Positions 1 to 9,553 of a stretch of 64,000 bases of DNA are shown here, in pieces. The stretch comes from an uncultured Hungatella sp. (GTDB lineage Bacteria; Bacillota; Clostridia; Lachnospirales; Lachnospiraceae), in contig CATLBR010000010.1 in the NCBI GenBank assembly GCA_949879795.1, positions 1 to 64,000 on the forward strand. Direction: 5' to 3'. Made by a program: the position numbers and the translations under genes. Below the pieces are notes generated by a model. It was not told the DNA's origin, did not search any database, and saw only the letters and a program-made list of their open reading frames with translations. Positions within the stretch are counted from its first letter, which is position 1. The number at the start of each line of letters is the position of its first letter.

Positions 1-151
1 TACTCAATCGGCTTCGCCGCAAATTTTGAGCGATTTGTCAAGCGTTTTTTGAAAAAAAGTGGGTGATTTTTTGAAATAAGGGTCTGAAAGCCTTATAAAA
101 TCAGGGCTTAAGATTCCGAAAAGTTATCAGGCGGGAAAGGAGGAATAGGGT

Positions 152-2179
152 TTGGACAAAATCTTTCTTCAATTACTCAATATGAGCGTCTCCGCCGGAT
201 GGCTGGTTTTGGCTGTCATGGCTCTGCGCCTTTTTATGAAAAAAGCTCCCCAATGGCTCACCTGTGTTCTCTGGGGAATGGTGGCGGTCCGGCTCTTATG
301 TCCCTTTTTCCTGGAAAGCCCCTTAAGCCTGATTCCAAGTTCCCAGCTGTTAAGCCCCTATGAGGTCCAGTATGGGGAGCGCCCCACCGTCACCACCGGT
401 ATCCTCGCAGTCAACAGTATGGTGAATCCCATTTTGAGCGAGACTCTTTCTCCTGCTGCCGGGGCCAGCGTCAATCCCCTGCATGTCTGGATCACGCTCG
501 CCGGTTTCCTGTGGTTTCTGGGATTCGCCATACTCCTTCTTCACAGCCTCATAAGTTTCCTTCGGATACGACAAACCGTGAGAGAAGCTATCCCTTTTCA
601 GAAGAATATCTGGCTCTGCGACCAGGTCGAATCTCCTTTTATCCTGGGAATCTTCCGTCCACGGATCTATCTGCCCTCTGATATCATAGAGCAAGAACTC
701 CCCTATGTGCTGGCCCACGAAAAGGCCCACCTGAAACGGCGGGATCACTGGTGGAAGCCTTTGGGGTATCTGCTTTTGTCTCTGTACTGGTTCCACCCCC
801 TGATGTGGGTAGCCTATGTCCTTTTCTGCCGGGACATCGAAGTGGCCTGCGACGAGAGCGTGATCCGTGACATGAGTCCGGATGGAAAGAAGGCCTATTC
901 CCATGCCCTGGTATCCTTAAGCCTCCACCGAAGGCTGGTCAGCGCCTGTCCCCTTGCCTTCGGGGAAAGCAACATCAAAGAACGGGTACACAAAGTGCTG
1001 TGTTATAAAAAACCGGCATTCTGGATGATAGCCGCTGCCGGGACCGCCTGTGTGGCAGTGGCCATATGTTTCCTGACCAATCCGGCAGAAAAATCCGGCA
1101 AAGACCTGAGCAAAGAAAGTGATACCGCGCAAGTCAGCACGGACGAAACCTTGTCTGTCTCGGAAACCCCTGGCGATGACGGCACCATGATCCAATCTCT
1201 TGACCAATGGTACAAAAGAGAGGATCTGTCAGAGGATACCATCAGATGGCTGGAGATGTTCAACAGCCTGTCGCCTGAGGAGCAGATGGCTGTCAGCTAC
1301 GTCCCCTGGGATCTCCACGCTCTCCGTTACGCAGACCGTTTCCACATGCCCATTGCCCTTGAGACGGCTCCTGAGGCTGATGAGACGGAGGAGATTTTGA
1401 CTGAACCCGTCCGGTCAGCACTGGATCAAGCCATCCACAATGCCATTATGGAAAGATATGGAAATTCCTATATGGAAAGTTACGATTTTGCCTGCTGTGA
1501 TTTTGTCATGCTGGAAGAGGTGTCAGGCACTCCAAAGGAAAACAGTCCGACAACCCATACTGTCACCTGCTACGGCTGGGTCTTCTATCAGCAGTATATG
1601 GTCACGGAAACCGGACTGGAGTGTGTGGGGGGCTGCCATATCCCCACCGCGCTGACCTTTGAAACAGACTTAAGCCTCTATGTTCTGAAAGAATACTGGG
1701 AGCCCAGGGGCGGCGGTGACTTTGGTCTGGATATCCAGGATAAGTTTCCCGGCCACCTTGTAGATGACGCCCTCAACAGCCAGAAATTCATTATCCGGCA
1801 GCAGCAGAGCTGCTACAGCCAAGCTGTACAGGCCACGGGGCTGGACACAGACGCTGTCATCCAACGGCTCTTAGATGACCTTTGTTCCCAAATGGGCGAT
1901 TCCTTTGACCCCCGGACCATCCCCAGCCAGCAGAATTCCCAGTATCGGGAGCTTGTCAAATATGGGGAATACACCCTTGCCTGTTTTCTCCACCGCCTCT
2001 CCCAGGGCGGGGAACCAGAGCCCAAGGGAAGGATTATGGCTCTCATCTGTGAGGAACTATTACAGACCAGGGACAGGCTTCCTTTAAACGCGGCGGATGC
2101 GGATACCGGCCGGCTCTGGTATGAAACCCTCCTGGCTCATGCCTCCAATTTGGTGGAGCCCTATTTGAAAGATAAGTGA
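152..2179 (+). CDS. M56 family metallopeptidase (BlaR1/MecR1-like) with C-terminal extension
   Basis: N-terminal membrane segments, HEKAHLKRRDHWWKPL zinc protease motif, FCRDIEVACDESV typical of BlaR1-type M56 peptidases. Confidence 0.85.
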   Translation: MDKIFLQLLNMSVSAGWLVLAVMALRLFMKKAPQWLTCVLWGMVAVRLLCPFFLESPLSLIPSSQLLSPYEVQYGERPTVTTGILAVNSMVNPILSETLSPAAGASVNPLHVWITLAGFLWFLGFAILLLHSLISFLRIRQTVREAIPFQKNIWLCDQVESPFILGIFRPRIYLPSDIIEQELPYVLAHEKAHLKRRDHWWKPLGYLLLSLYWFHPLMWVAYVLFCRDIEVACDESVIRDMSPDGKKAYSHALVSLSLHRRLVSACPLAFGESNIKERVHKVLCYKKPAFWMIAAAGTACVAVAICFLTNPAEKSGKDLSKESDTAQVSTDETLSVSETPGDDGTMIQSLDQWYKREDLSEDTIRWLEMFNSLSPEEQMAVSYVPWDLHALRYADRFHMPIALETAPEADETEEILTEPVRSALDQAIHNAIMERYGNSYMESYDFACCDFVMLEEVSGTPKENSPTTHTVTCYGWVFYQQYMVTETGLECVGGCHIPTALTFETDLSLYVLKEYWEPRGGGDFGLDIQDKFPGHLVDDALNSQKFIIRQQQSCYSQAVQATGLDTDAVIQRLLDDLCSQMGDSFDPRTIPSQQNSQYRELVKYGEYTLACFLHRLSQGGEPEPKGRIMALICEELLQTRDRLPLNAADADTGRLWYETLLAHASNLVEPYLKDK

Positions 2180-2300
2180 AACAAAAGCATAAGAATTGGG
2201 CGGCTCCCGTCTAGGACAAGCCGCCCATCTCCCTGTTTCTGTTCCTGTCCACGATTCACCAGCCTTACAGACCGGCCAACCGGCAGCCATTTCGCGCCTA

Positions 2301-2540
2301 TTAACCTTGGGGTTCCTCTTCTGTGTCCGCCCACCTGGCATCCTTGAAGATGGCCCGCCCCCCGCGGCTCGGTATCATGTGCCCAAAAAGGTCTCCCGTA
2401 ATATCTAAAAGGTCCACTCCCGCTTTCTCCAACAACCCACAGGCTTCCCCCATGGTTGATATGGGCCATGTCTCTACGTCCGTCTCATGGACAACACAAG
2501 TCAATGTCCTCATCGCTTCCAGTATGTCATCTGACGCCAT
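2301..2540 (-). CDS. short hypothetical protein
   Basis: 79 aa ORF with plausible soluble-protein composition, co-directional with the next gene; no family recognised. Confidence 0.35.
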   Translation of the reverse strand: MASDDILEAMRTLTCVVHETDVETWPISTMGEACGLLEKAGVDLLDITGDLFGHMIPSRGGRAIFKDARWADTEEEPQG

Positions 2541-2640
2541 GGACAGCTGGCCCCTGCCGGCTTTTCCCTGAGGACTGATATTACAAGACGATTCTTTAAG
2601 TGATTGATGTGGATTGACTGACTGATGATGTCCATAGCGT

Positions 2641-3465
2641 TTATCTCCTTTGACTTTTTATTTCCTCTGAAAGATTCTTCCTCAAGACTTCCAGTGCCTC
2701 TGCCACCGAATCCACCACATAAGCCACCTGGTTTTGAATGTCCTCCGGTGAGTTGTGGAACGTAAAAGAAGGCCATGCCGCCTCAAGCATGGGCAGATCA
2801 TTAAAAGAATCGCCGATTCCTGCCATAACCTCTATCCCCAATCGCTCCTTCACCAGCAGAACTCCCTGGCCTTTGGAACAGCCTCTTTTCACGATGTCCG
2901 CGGAATTTTTATTCTGGAAAGCCTCCAGCGCGGGACAATTTTCATTGATATGCCGACATGCCTCTTCGGTCATCTGACTGTCTTTAAAAATCAGGGACAC
3001 GCTGTAGAGCTTCGCTTCTCCCAGGTCCTCCAAAGATGTGACCAGCACCTCCTTCACATCTGACCGTCCGCTGTGCCGGGTCCTGTACAGCGTGTCTCTG
3101 CTGTCTGTGTGGAAGGCATCAAAAATCGTGGAGTCTTTATATTTTTCAAACAGTTCTCTCACTTCCTCCTTTTCGATCACCGCCTCATAGACCGGCTTTT
3201 TGTCCTGATCAAAAATCGCCGCCCCGCTGCACGCGATATAAAAATCCGGCCGGATCCCCGAAAACAGATTAAACACACTGGCCACAGGACGTCCGGAACA
3301 AAGACCGAACAGGCCTCCTTTAGCCTGCCACGCCCTGATAGCCTCCAGATCCCCTTCTTTCGTGTAAGTATCCGGTTTTCCCGAGTCCTCTGAAAAATTT
3401 TCCGTTCGGTGAAACACCAGGGTTCCGTCAATATCGCTTGCCAGCCCTATCCTCTTATTCGGCAC
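2641..3465 (-). CDS. HAD superfamily hydrolase (Cof-type phosphatase)
   Basis: IGLASDIDGTLVF, CSGRPVASV, GIGDSFNDLPMLEAA motifs. Confidence 0.9.
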   Translation of the reverse strand: MPNKRIGLASDIDGTLVFHRTENFSEDSGKPDTYTKEGDLEAIRAWQAKGGLFGLCSGRPVASVFNLFSGIRPDFYIACSGAAIFDQDKKPVYEAVIEKEEVRELFEKYKDSTIFDAFHTDSRDTLYRTRHSGRSDVKEVLVTSLEDLGEAKLYSVSLIFKDSQMTEEACRHINENCPALEAFQNKNSADIVKRGCSKGQGVLLVKERLGIEVMAGIGDSFNDLPMLEAAWPSFTFHNSPEDIQNQVAYVVDSVAEALEVLRKNLSEEIKSQRR

Positions 3466-4410
3466 TGTTCCAACACCTCCATCACTGTCAAACTGTGTTC
3501 CAGGGTCTCATAGCAGGTTTTGTAATCTTTTTCATGAAACTGCCTGGCAAATTCCTGAATCTCCGGTTTCAGCCGCCCTCTATCCGGGTTCTCCCCGATG
3601 ACCTCTGTCTCACCATCTGTATGAAGGACAGCCCGCAAACAAGAGCTTATGGGCCCCTCCACCTTGATCCAGCCTTTTTCTCCCTGTACCATACAGAAAT
3701 TGTCGCCGTTACAGTCCATGGCCGCCGTACAGACCGCCTGAAAGCCGTCATACTGAAGAATCGCTGTGCCGGAGGTGTCCACGCCGTTGAATCCTCTGTT
3801 TGCCGGGAAATACTCTGCCCGCTCCGGCTTTCCAAAAAGCCATACAGCGAAATGGAGATTGTACACATTCACGTCGTACAGACTTCCCCCGGCGCTCTTG
3901 GGGTCAAGGACCGGACGGACCAGACCTGACCGATACTCTTCATAGGCCTTCCCTGTCCGGCAGTAGCCGCACTGAACCAGCCGAATAGGCCCCAGCCTGT
4001 CCAGATGCTTTTTTACCACCGGAACCACGGGCCCGTAAGGCAGCTTAAAGGCCTCCCAGAAAAACAGGTTCCTCTCCAGGGCCAGACCGGCCAGTTCTTT
4101 GGCCTCAGCCCATGTGACCGTCAGAGGCTTCTCGCAGATCACATGTTTTCCGGCCAAAAGCGCCTGTCTGGCATAGGGATAGTGCTGGGTATTGACAAGT
4201 CCTATATAAACCCCGTCCATATCCTCCTGTTCCAGAAATTTTTCGTAATCCGTATGTACCTCCATGCCATAGGCAAGGGCCAGCTCCTCGCCCTTATGAC
4301 GGCTTTGCTCCCTCACGCAGACCCCCCATTGTCTCCACAGCCTCCACTTCCCAGGTGTCCTTTAAAAATCTCTTTACGATATTGCCGTTTCCCACAACTC
4401 CGATTCGCAT
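3447..4410 (-). pseudogene. Gfo/Idh/MocA family oxidoreductase, frameshifted near the N-terminus
   Basis: ORF 3447..4316 has the EKPLT motif and C-terminal domain but no Rossmann N-terminus; MRIGVVGNGNIVKRFLKDTWEVEAVETM is encoded from 4410 in another frame, joined at a 6-C run (6 G on the coding strand, 4322-4327). Confidence 0.8.
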
Positions 4411-4502
4411 AGCAAATCTCCTTCCTTTTCCCTGCTATCACTATTGTAACCGGAACGATGTCTTTTCGTAAACAGAAATTTTTCAGGACCATCCAGCCAT
4501 TT

Positions 4503-5327
4503 TCATAAACAGCCGGCTTTCAGCTTATAACTTTCCCCTGGATTTAAAACCACCACACGCTGTGGATTGACAATCCGGCGGCACAATTCTTCTGGATTTC
4601 CGTTAAATTCTTTCCACTCCGGCGCGTCCACACTGCCCCAGTGCCATAGAATCAGCGGCGTATCCGGGTAAGCAGCCGCGAATTTCACCGCCCCTTCCAG
4701 ACCGATATGCCAGCGGCTGTCTGAAAAATCAAACAAGATGGCGTCTGGCTTCGGCATATGAAGCTGCTCTTCCAAAAGGCGGCTGTCCCCTACGGCCCAG
4801 ATGCTGCCGTCCGGTGTGTCAAGCCAGAAGCCGCAGTAATCCTCCCTGGCGAATTCCCGAGTATGGTGTTTCGGCGATTCGTTCTGCCAGTTATGCCACG
4901 CCGGGGTCAGGGTAACGGTCACAGAGCCTACCGTAAATTTATCTCCTATGTCATGGCCCGCGCCGTCGATGTCCAGCTCCTCCTTCATCAGCCCCGCGAC
5001 ATAGCGGGGACCATGGAATTCCTTTGTAACAGGCGCCAGTTTCCCGCATGTCTCCCGGCTGTAATGGTCATTATCACAGTGAGTAATCAGAATCCCGTCC
5101 AGGTGAGGCACCTGCTCTTCCGTCAGCGGCACCTCAATCAAAAGGGGCATATCAAACCCGGAAAGCACCGGATCGATCATCACCGTCGTTCCCCTGCTGT
5201 TGATAAGAGCACCCGCGCCTCCCAGCCATCGGATTTCTGTATCTTCCGCGGCTTCAAAAGCCTCCTTGCCAATATGTACCGTTTTCTCCGGCATCGCCTG
5301 GCCTGCCTTGCTCATTTTTACTGACAT
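4503..5327 (-). CDS. MBL-fold metal-dependent hydrolase (UlaG-like)
   Basis: WLGGAGALINSRGTTVMIDPVLSG, ITHCDNDHY, VGDSRLLEE motifs. Confidence 0.85.
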   Translation of the reverse strand: MSVKMSKAGQAMPEKTVHIGKEAFEAAEDTEIRWLGGAGALINSRGTTVMIDPVLSGFDMPLLIEVPLTEEQVPHLDGILITHCDNDHYSRETCGKLAPVTKEFHGPRYVAGLMKEELDIDGAGHDIGDKFTVGSVTVTLTPAWHNWQNESPKHHTREFAREDYCGFWLDTPDGSIWAVGDSRLLEEQLHMPKPDAILFDFSDSRWHIGLEGAVKFAAAYPDTPLILWHWGSVDAPEWKEFNGNPEELCRRIVNPQRVVVLNPGESYKLKAGCL

Positions 5328-5366
5328 TCTGTTTTTCTCCCTTCTTTAAATCCCTTCTCTGGCAAC

Positions 5367-5951
5367 CTATTGAGAATCCGTCACCGGATTGGCGATACAT
5401 TCTACGAGCCGGAATCCGCCGTCCTCATACTCCAGCACAAAGACGCAGCAGTTGGTAATGCCCCCTGCGTAGGGCCTCATATCCGCTCCGATTCCCCTGA
5501 GAAAATTGAAGCTGGCTCCCCCATGGCTGACAGCCAGGACGCTTTGATGATCCTTCCGGTCCATGATTTCTTTTAAAGCGGAAACCATCCGGTCCCTGAC
5601 CGCGTTGGAAGACTCTCCTCCGAATCGGACATAATAAGTCTCACATTCTTTTGGATCCCTGCTGCCAAGCCGTTCACTCTCCGCTTCCAGCTCCCCATAA
5701 AACATCTCTTTTAATTTTTTGGTCCGGGTATAAGGCATATCCGTGATCAATTCCAGGGTGTCACAGCACCGCTCGCTTGTGGAGCTGTAGGCATGGTCAA
5801 ACGAAATTCCATGGCCTTCAAAATAATCCTTTACCGCCATGGCCTGACGTTTTCCCACCTCTGTCAGAGGGGAATCGCACCACCCCTGAATTCGATGCTG
5901 GTGATTAAACATGGTCTGTCCGTGGCGGACAAGATACAACCTTTTTTTCAT
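5367..5951 (-). CDS. histidine phosphatase family protein
   Basis: LYLVRHGQTMFNHQHRIQGWCDSPLTEVG and VSHGGASFNF motifs. Confidence 0.9.
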   Translation of the reverse strand: MKKRLYLVRHGQTMFNHQHRIQGWCDSPLTEVGKRQAMAVKDYFEGHGISFDHAYSSTSERCCDTLELITDMPYTRTKKLKEMFYGELEAESERLGSRDPKECETYYVRFGGESSNAVRDRMVSALKEIMDRKDHQSVLAVSHGGASFNFLRGIGADMRPYAGGITNCCVFVLEYEDGGFRLVECIANPVTDSQ

Positions 5952-5975
5952 GACAAATCTCCTTCCTTTTTACTT

Positions 5976-7094
5976 TCACTTGTCATAATGCTGAGAAACC
6001 GCCTTCAAATGCGTAATGATGGGCAGATGCTGGGGACAGATCCTCTCGCACTGTCCACATCCGATACAGTCCCCTGCTCTGCCGCCTTTCTCCGCCAGCA
6101 TCTGGTAGAACGTCTGGTTCGCGGTCCAGCCTTTCTCTTTCGCCTCCCGCATATCTTCATTGTACAGAGAGAAGAACTGGGGGATAGCGATTTTTTTCGG
6201 ACAGCCGTCAGCGCAGTAGGCGCAGCCCGTACAGGGCACCGCTGTCGTGGAGTTGATCATATCTGTTACTTTCTCCAGAATCTTCTTCTCTTCTTCTTTT
6301 AAAGGCTTAAAATTCTCCATAAAACTTACATTGTCCCGCAGCTGCTCCACATTGCTCATGCCTGACAGCACCATCATCACATTGTCCAGGGAAGCGGCGA
6401 ACCGCACAGCCCAAGAAGGAACCGACATCTCCGGGTCCTGGGCTTTTAAAAGCTTCTCCGCCTCTTCGGGAACCTTGGCCAGTGTCCCGCCTTTCACCGG
6501 CTCCATGACAATCACCGGAACCCCATGTCTCGCAGCCACCTCATAACATTCCCTTGACTGAATCCACGGACTCTCCCAGTCCAGATAGTTGATCTGCAGC
6601 TGCACAAATTCCATCTCCGGGTGCTTTGTCAGAATCTCGTCCAGAAGCCGGGCGTTGCCATGGAAAGAAAATCCCATGGTTTTCACCAGGCCCTGCTCCT
6701 TCTTTTCCCTAAGCCACTGAAAACAATCATATTTCTCAAACTTTTCATAATTATTTCCGGAAATTCCGTGGAGAAGGTAGTAGTCAAAGTAGCTCACCCC
6801 CGTCTTTTCCATCTGCTGGTTAAACACCTTGTCCCGATCCTCAAAGCTGTTGAAAAATCCTGAGTGAAGCTTGGTAGCCAGAGTGAACGCCTCCCTGGGA
6901 TAGCGGTTTACCAGAGCTTCCTTTGCCACATGCTCACTGTTAAATCCACAGTACATCCATGCTGTATCAAAATAAGTGAATCCCCTCTCAATAAAAAGAT
7001 CCACCATCTTTTTTACCTGCTCTACATCAATACTTGCCGGATCCGCTTTGTCCAAAAGGGGCAGTCTCATCAGTCCGAAACCTAATTTTTTCAT
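5976..7094 (-). CDS. aldo/keto reductase with C-terminal 4Fe-4S cluster motifs
   Basis: GFGLMRLP start, AKR core, CTGCAYCADGCPKKI and CIGCGQCERICPQHL motifs. Confidence 0.92.
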   Translation of the reverse strand: MKKLGFGLMRLPLLDKADPASIDVEQVKKMVDLFIERGFTYFDTAWMYCGFNSEHVAKEALVNRYPREAFTLATKLHSGFFNSFEDRDKVFNQQMEKTGVSYFDYYLLHGISGNNYEKFEKYDCFQWLREKKEQGLVKTMGFSFHGNARLLDEILTKHPEMEFVQLQINYLDWESPWIQSRECYEVAARHGVPVIVMEPVKGGTLAKVPEEAEKLLKAQDPEMSVPSWAVRFAASLDNVMMVLSGMSNVEQLRDNVSFMENFKPLKEEEKKILEKVTDMINSTTAVPCTGCAYCADGCPKKIAIPQFFSLYNEDMREAKEKGWTANQTFYQMLAEKGGRAGDCIGCGQCERICPQHLPIITHLKAVSQHYDK

Positions 7095-7280
7095 GGTTTT
7101 CCTCTCCTTCTTTCACAATAAGCCCGCGGATATGGCAGACATACCCGCGGGCTCTGTTTTCTGTATCCTGTGAACATTGTAACTGATTTTTCCGGACACC
7201 GCAAATACTTTGGTTCTATAGTTCTATATACCTGGAAGGCATGTAATCTGCCGTTCATATCCATGAGCCTGGAATCAACT

Positions 7281-7745
7281 CTAATTTTTTTCATAATACA
7301 CAATGGTCATTTTCTCATTGATGACCGTTGACTTTCCCGTTCTGTGATAACCCATTTTCTCATAGAGAAAGCAGTTTCCCTCTTCCTGGAGGATCGTGTC
7401 CAATTCCCAGTTGTCCTGTCCATGGATTTTCTCGGCCTCTGTTATGGCAGACTGAGCATAGCCTTTGTTCCGGTATTCTTTCATCACAAAAAGCGGGGAA
7501 ATCCTCTTCCTGCTGCCGTCTTTTCTGTCCACCACCCGGATAGCGCCCACTACTCCTTCTGCCTCTTCCATAAAATAGAAATAGGTAAAGGGCTGTCTGA
7601 GTTTTGTTTCAATCCTCTCCATGGTTTCACTGCCCGGGCTGGTGTCATAGTCTTCATATCTGGCCAGCAATTGGGCAAAGGCCTCTGTCTGCAATTTCCA
7701 GATCTCATCCACGTCTTTTATACCTGCCCTTTTTAATTCCATCAT
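7281..7745 (-). CDS. GNAT family N-acetyltransferase
   Basis: ISPLFVMKEYRNKGYAQSAITEAEK acetyl-CoA binding motif. Confidence 0.85.
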   Translation of the reverse strand: MMELKRAGIKDVDEIWKLQTEAFAQLLARYEDYDTSPGSETMERIETKLRQPFTYFYFMEEAEGVVGAIRVVDRKDGSRKRISPLFVMKEYRNKGYAQSAITEAEKIHGQDNWELDTILQEEGNCFLYEKMGYHRTGKSTVINEKMTIVYYEKN

Positions 7746-8392
7746 ACGTTCTCCGGAAACATCAGATCCATCACATGGATTCCGTTGACTTTCCCCTGGA
7801 TCAGTCCTCGCAGGCAGGAGTTACAGTACACGGCCACCCGCTCTGTGTCATATCGCTTCCCGTTTTCCTCCATGAGAGCCTGCTGCTCCTTGGGAGTATG
7901 GAATTCCAGCTTTCCCTCCATATGGTCCACAAAATAGTGAGGGGCGATCTGGATATTGGCCTCCTGCATGGGATTGTACCGGAACACGCCGCAGAACCGG
8001 CTCATGTCCCTGTTCTCCTCAAGCTCCACCACCTTCATGTTCATTTTCCTTAAAATGCTTCGGACCGCCTCATGGAGCTCATGCTTCCCCTCAGCCCTCC
8101 AGCAGTCCTGCAAGGTGATCTCCTCCCCGTGATAATCAGGCCAGGGGAAGCGGCTGTCCTCATTGAGGAACTGGAAAATACTTACGTCCTCCACTCCTGT
8201 GTTCTCACGAATAATGGCGGAACAGGACTGACAGATGGTCAGGGGAATCTCCCCCTCTGACAGCTTCTTGTGGCCCGGGCGGCAACAGCCGATAGTCCGG
8301 ATCCCATGGACGTCTGCCAGATACTGCCTCACTTTCTTACTGGTCTGAGGCGAGGCTTTCGTAAAATTACAGCTTGGAAAATACGCGTACAT
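7742..8392 (-). CDS. (Fe-S)-binding protein resembling heterodisulfide reductase subunit B (CCG domain)
   Basis: MYAYFPSCNFTKASPQTSKKVRQYL, GCCRPGHK, LTICQSCSAIIREN, YCNSCLRGL; start moved to 8392. Confidence 0.7.
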   Translation of the reverse strand: MYAYFPSCNFTKASPQTSKKVRQYLADVHGIRTIGCCRPGHKKLSEGEIPLTICQSCSAIIRENTGVEDVSIFQFLNEDSRFPWPDYHGEEITLQDCWRAEGKHELHEAVRSILRKMNMKVVELEENRDMSRFCGVFRYNPMQEANIQIAPHYFVDHMEGKLEFHTPKEQQALMEENGKRYDTERVAVYCNSCLRGLIQGKVNGIHVMDLMFPENV

Positions 8393-8436
8393 ATCTTTTC
8401 CCTCCCTTTTTGGAATCGGCACGCGCCGCTTCGCGG

Positions 8437-8495
8437 CACCTGCCAGGTCGTCGGAACGCGTTCCAGTTGTGAAACTTCCGTTTCACAAGCGTTCC
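8437..8495 (-). promoter_or_regulatory. structured intergenic hairpin upstream of the HdrB-like gene
   Basis: GGAACGC(8453-8459)...GCGTTCC(8489-8495) enclosing perfect TTGTGAAAC-TTCC-GTTTCACAA; contains CAGGTCGTCGGAA also found in repeat B2. Confidence 0.5.
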
Positions 8496-8702
8496 TCCTC
8501 TGACCCTATTATACGAAAAAGGGGGAGGCTTATCAAGATTTTCCTTTTGACACGCAACCTTCAACTAAGGCAACATGTCTTGCTGCTATTCAGGTATCAA
8601 TGTCATTTATTTTAGGCTTTTAAAAACGATTTCTTGCCCGAAATGGCAAAATAATGAAATCGCTGTTTTGTTGAGCGAGCGAGGGCGGCGGTTGTCGCAG
8701 GC

Positions 8703-8866
8703 CAGCGAGGGGAGGGAGGCGTAGTGCCGTCCGGGTTCAGATATGCCAAACATTCCGATGAGCCCTAAAAACGGAAAACACTCGGGGTTAGGCCCTCCTG
8801 TTTTCCTGGTCTCATCTCCATGGCATAAATTCACCCGACTGGCACTACGCCTCCCTCCCCTCGCTG
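8703..8866 (-). repeat. hairpin module A1a (33-nt arms, conserved core)
   Basis: cagcgaggggagggaggcgtagtgcc ... ggcactacgcctccctcccctcgctg. Confidence 0.85.
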
Positions 8867-9282
8867 TCAAAAGCAAAATTCGCTGGCCAAGACTCGCTCA
8901 CTCAAAGCGCTTCCTATAGGGGGGTCGCTGTTTCAACTTTCTATTGGTCAATGACGGTGTTGCCCGCTATATTTTTGTCATATCAAAAGACTGTGTTTAC
9001 GACATCTACGGACTTTCACACCATATTTTTTATCCGCTACGCTTTTGGATAGAACCGCTAATCCCCAAAAGCCTGAGAAATCGAGAAATTCCAGAAATTC
9101 ATAGAAGACTGATTCGGTTGAATCAGGCAGTATTCGCGCGTAAGTGTATCAAAACCCGAATACGCCAATTTGCAGAAGAATCCGCGCCCTGGTATGGTCT
9201 TCGATTCTACAGGGCAGCGATTCCCTAACCAGTCCGGAATCACATTTAGCCAGCTATATTCAGGCTAGCGAATTCTGATTTT

Positions 9283-9436
9283 GCCCGAGAGAAAGGGTCT
9301 CCAGTCTGGGCGAATTTGCGCTATGGAGATGAGACCAGGAAAACAGGAGGGCCTCACCCCGACTGTTTTCCGTTTTTAGGGCTCATCGAAATGCTTAGCG
9401 TATCTGAGCCTGGACCGGAGACCCTTTCTCTCGGGC
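9283..9436 (+). repeat. hairpin module A1b (inverted copy of the same core with different arms)
   Basis: gcccgagagaaagggtctcc ... ggagaccctttctctcgggc. Confidence 0.85.
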
Positions 9437-9553
9437 ACCACCACGACATCGCTCACTCAACCAAACAGCGATATGACGAAATTAAACTTCCGCTATATCC
9501 GGTTTAGGTATTCACGGAGGTCCCCACGAATACCTAATCTAACTTTCTAAAAC

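Larger units (their letters stand above)
8659..9477. repeat. composite repeat element A1 (two opposed hairpin modules with terminal inverted repeats)
   Basis: Outer ends ATCGCTGTTTTGTTGAGCGAGCGA / reverse complement TCGCTCACTCAACCAAACAGCGAT; internal hairpins 8703-8866 and 9283-9436; second copy at 14.3-15.1 kb. Confidence 0.8.

Noticed and set aside
7121-7153. Hairpin AGCCCGCGG...CCGCGGGCT between AKR and GNAT genes
   Set aside because: Could be a terminator, but the following T-tract is weak on both strands.
8944-9228. ORF of 94 aa inside repeat element A1
   Set aside because: The equivalent region of A2 does not preserve the frame and diverges irregularly; more likely non-coding repeat sequence.
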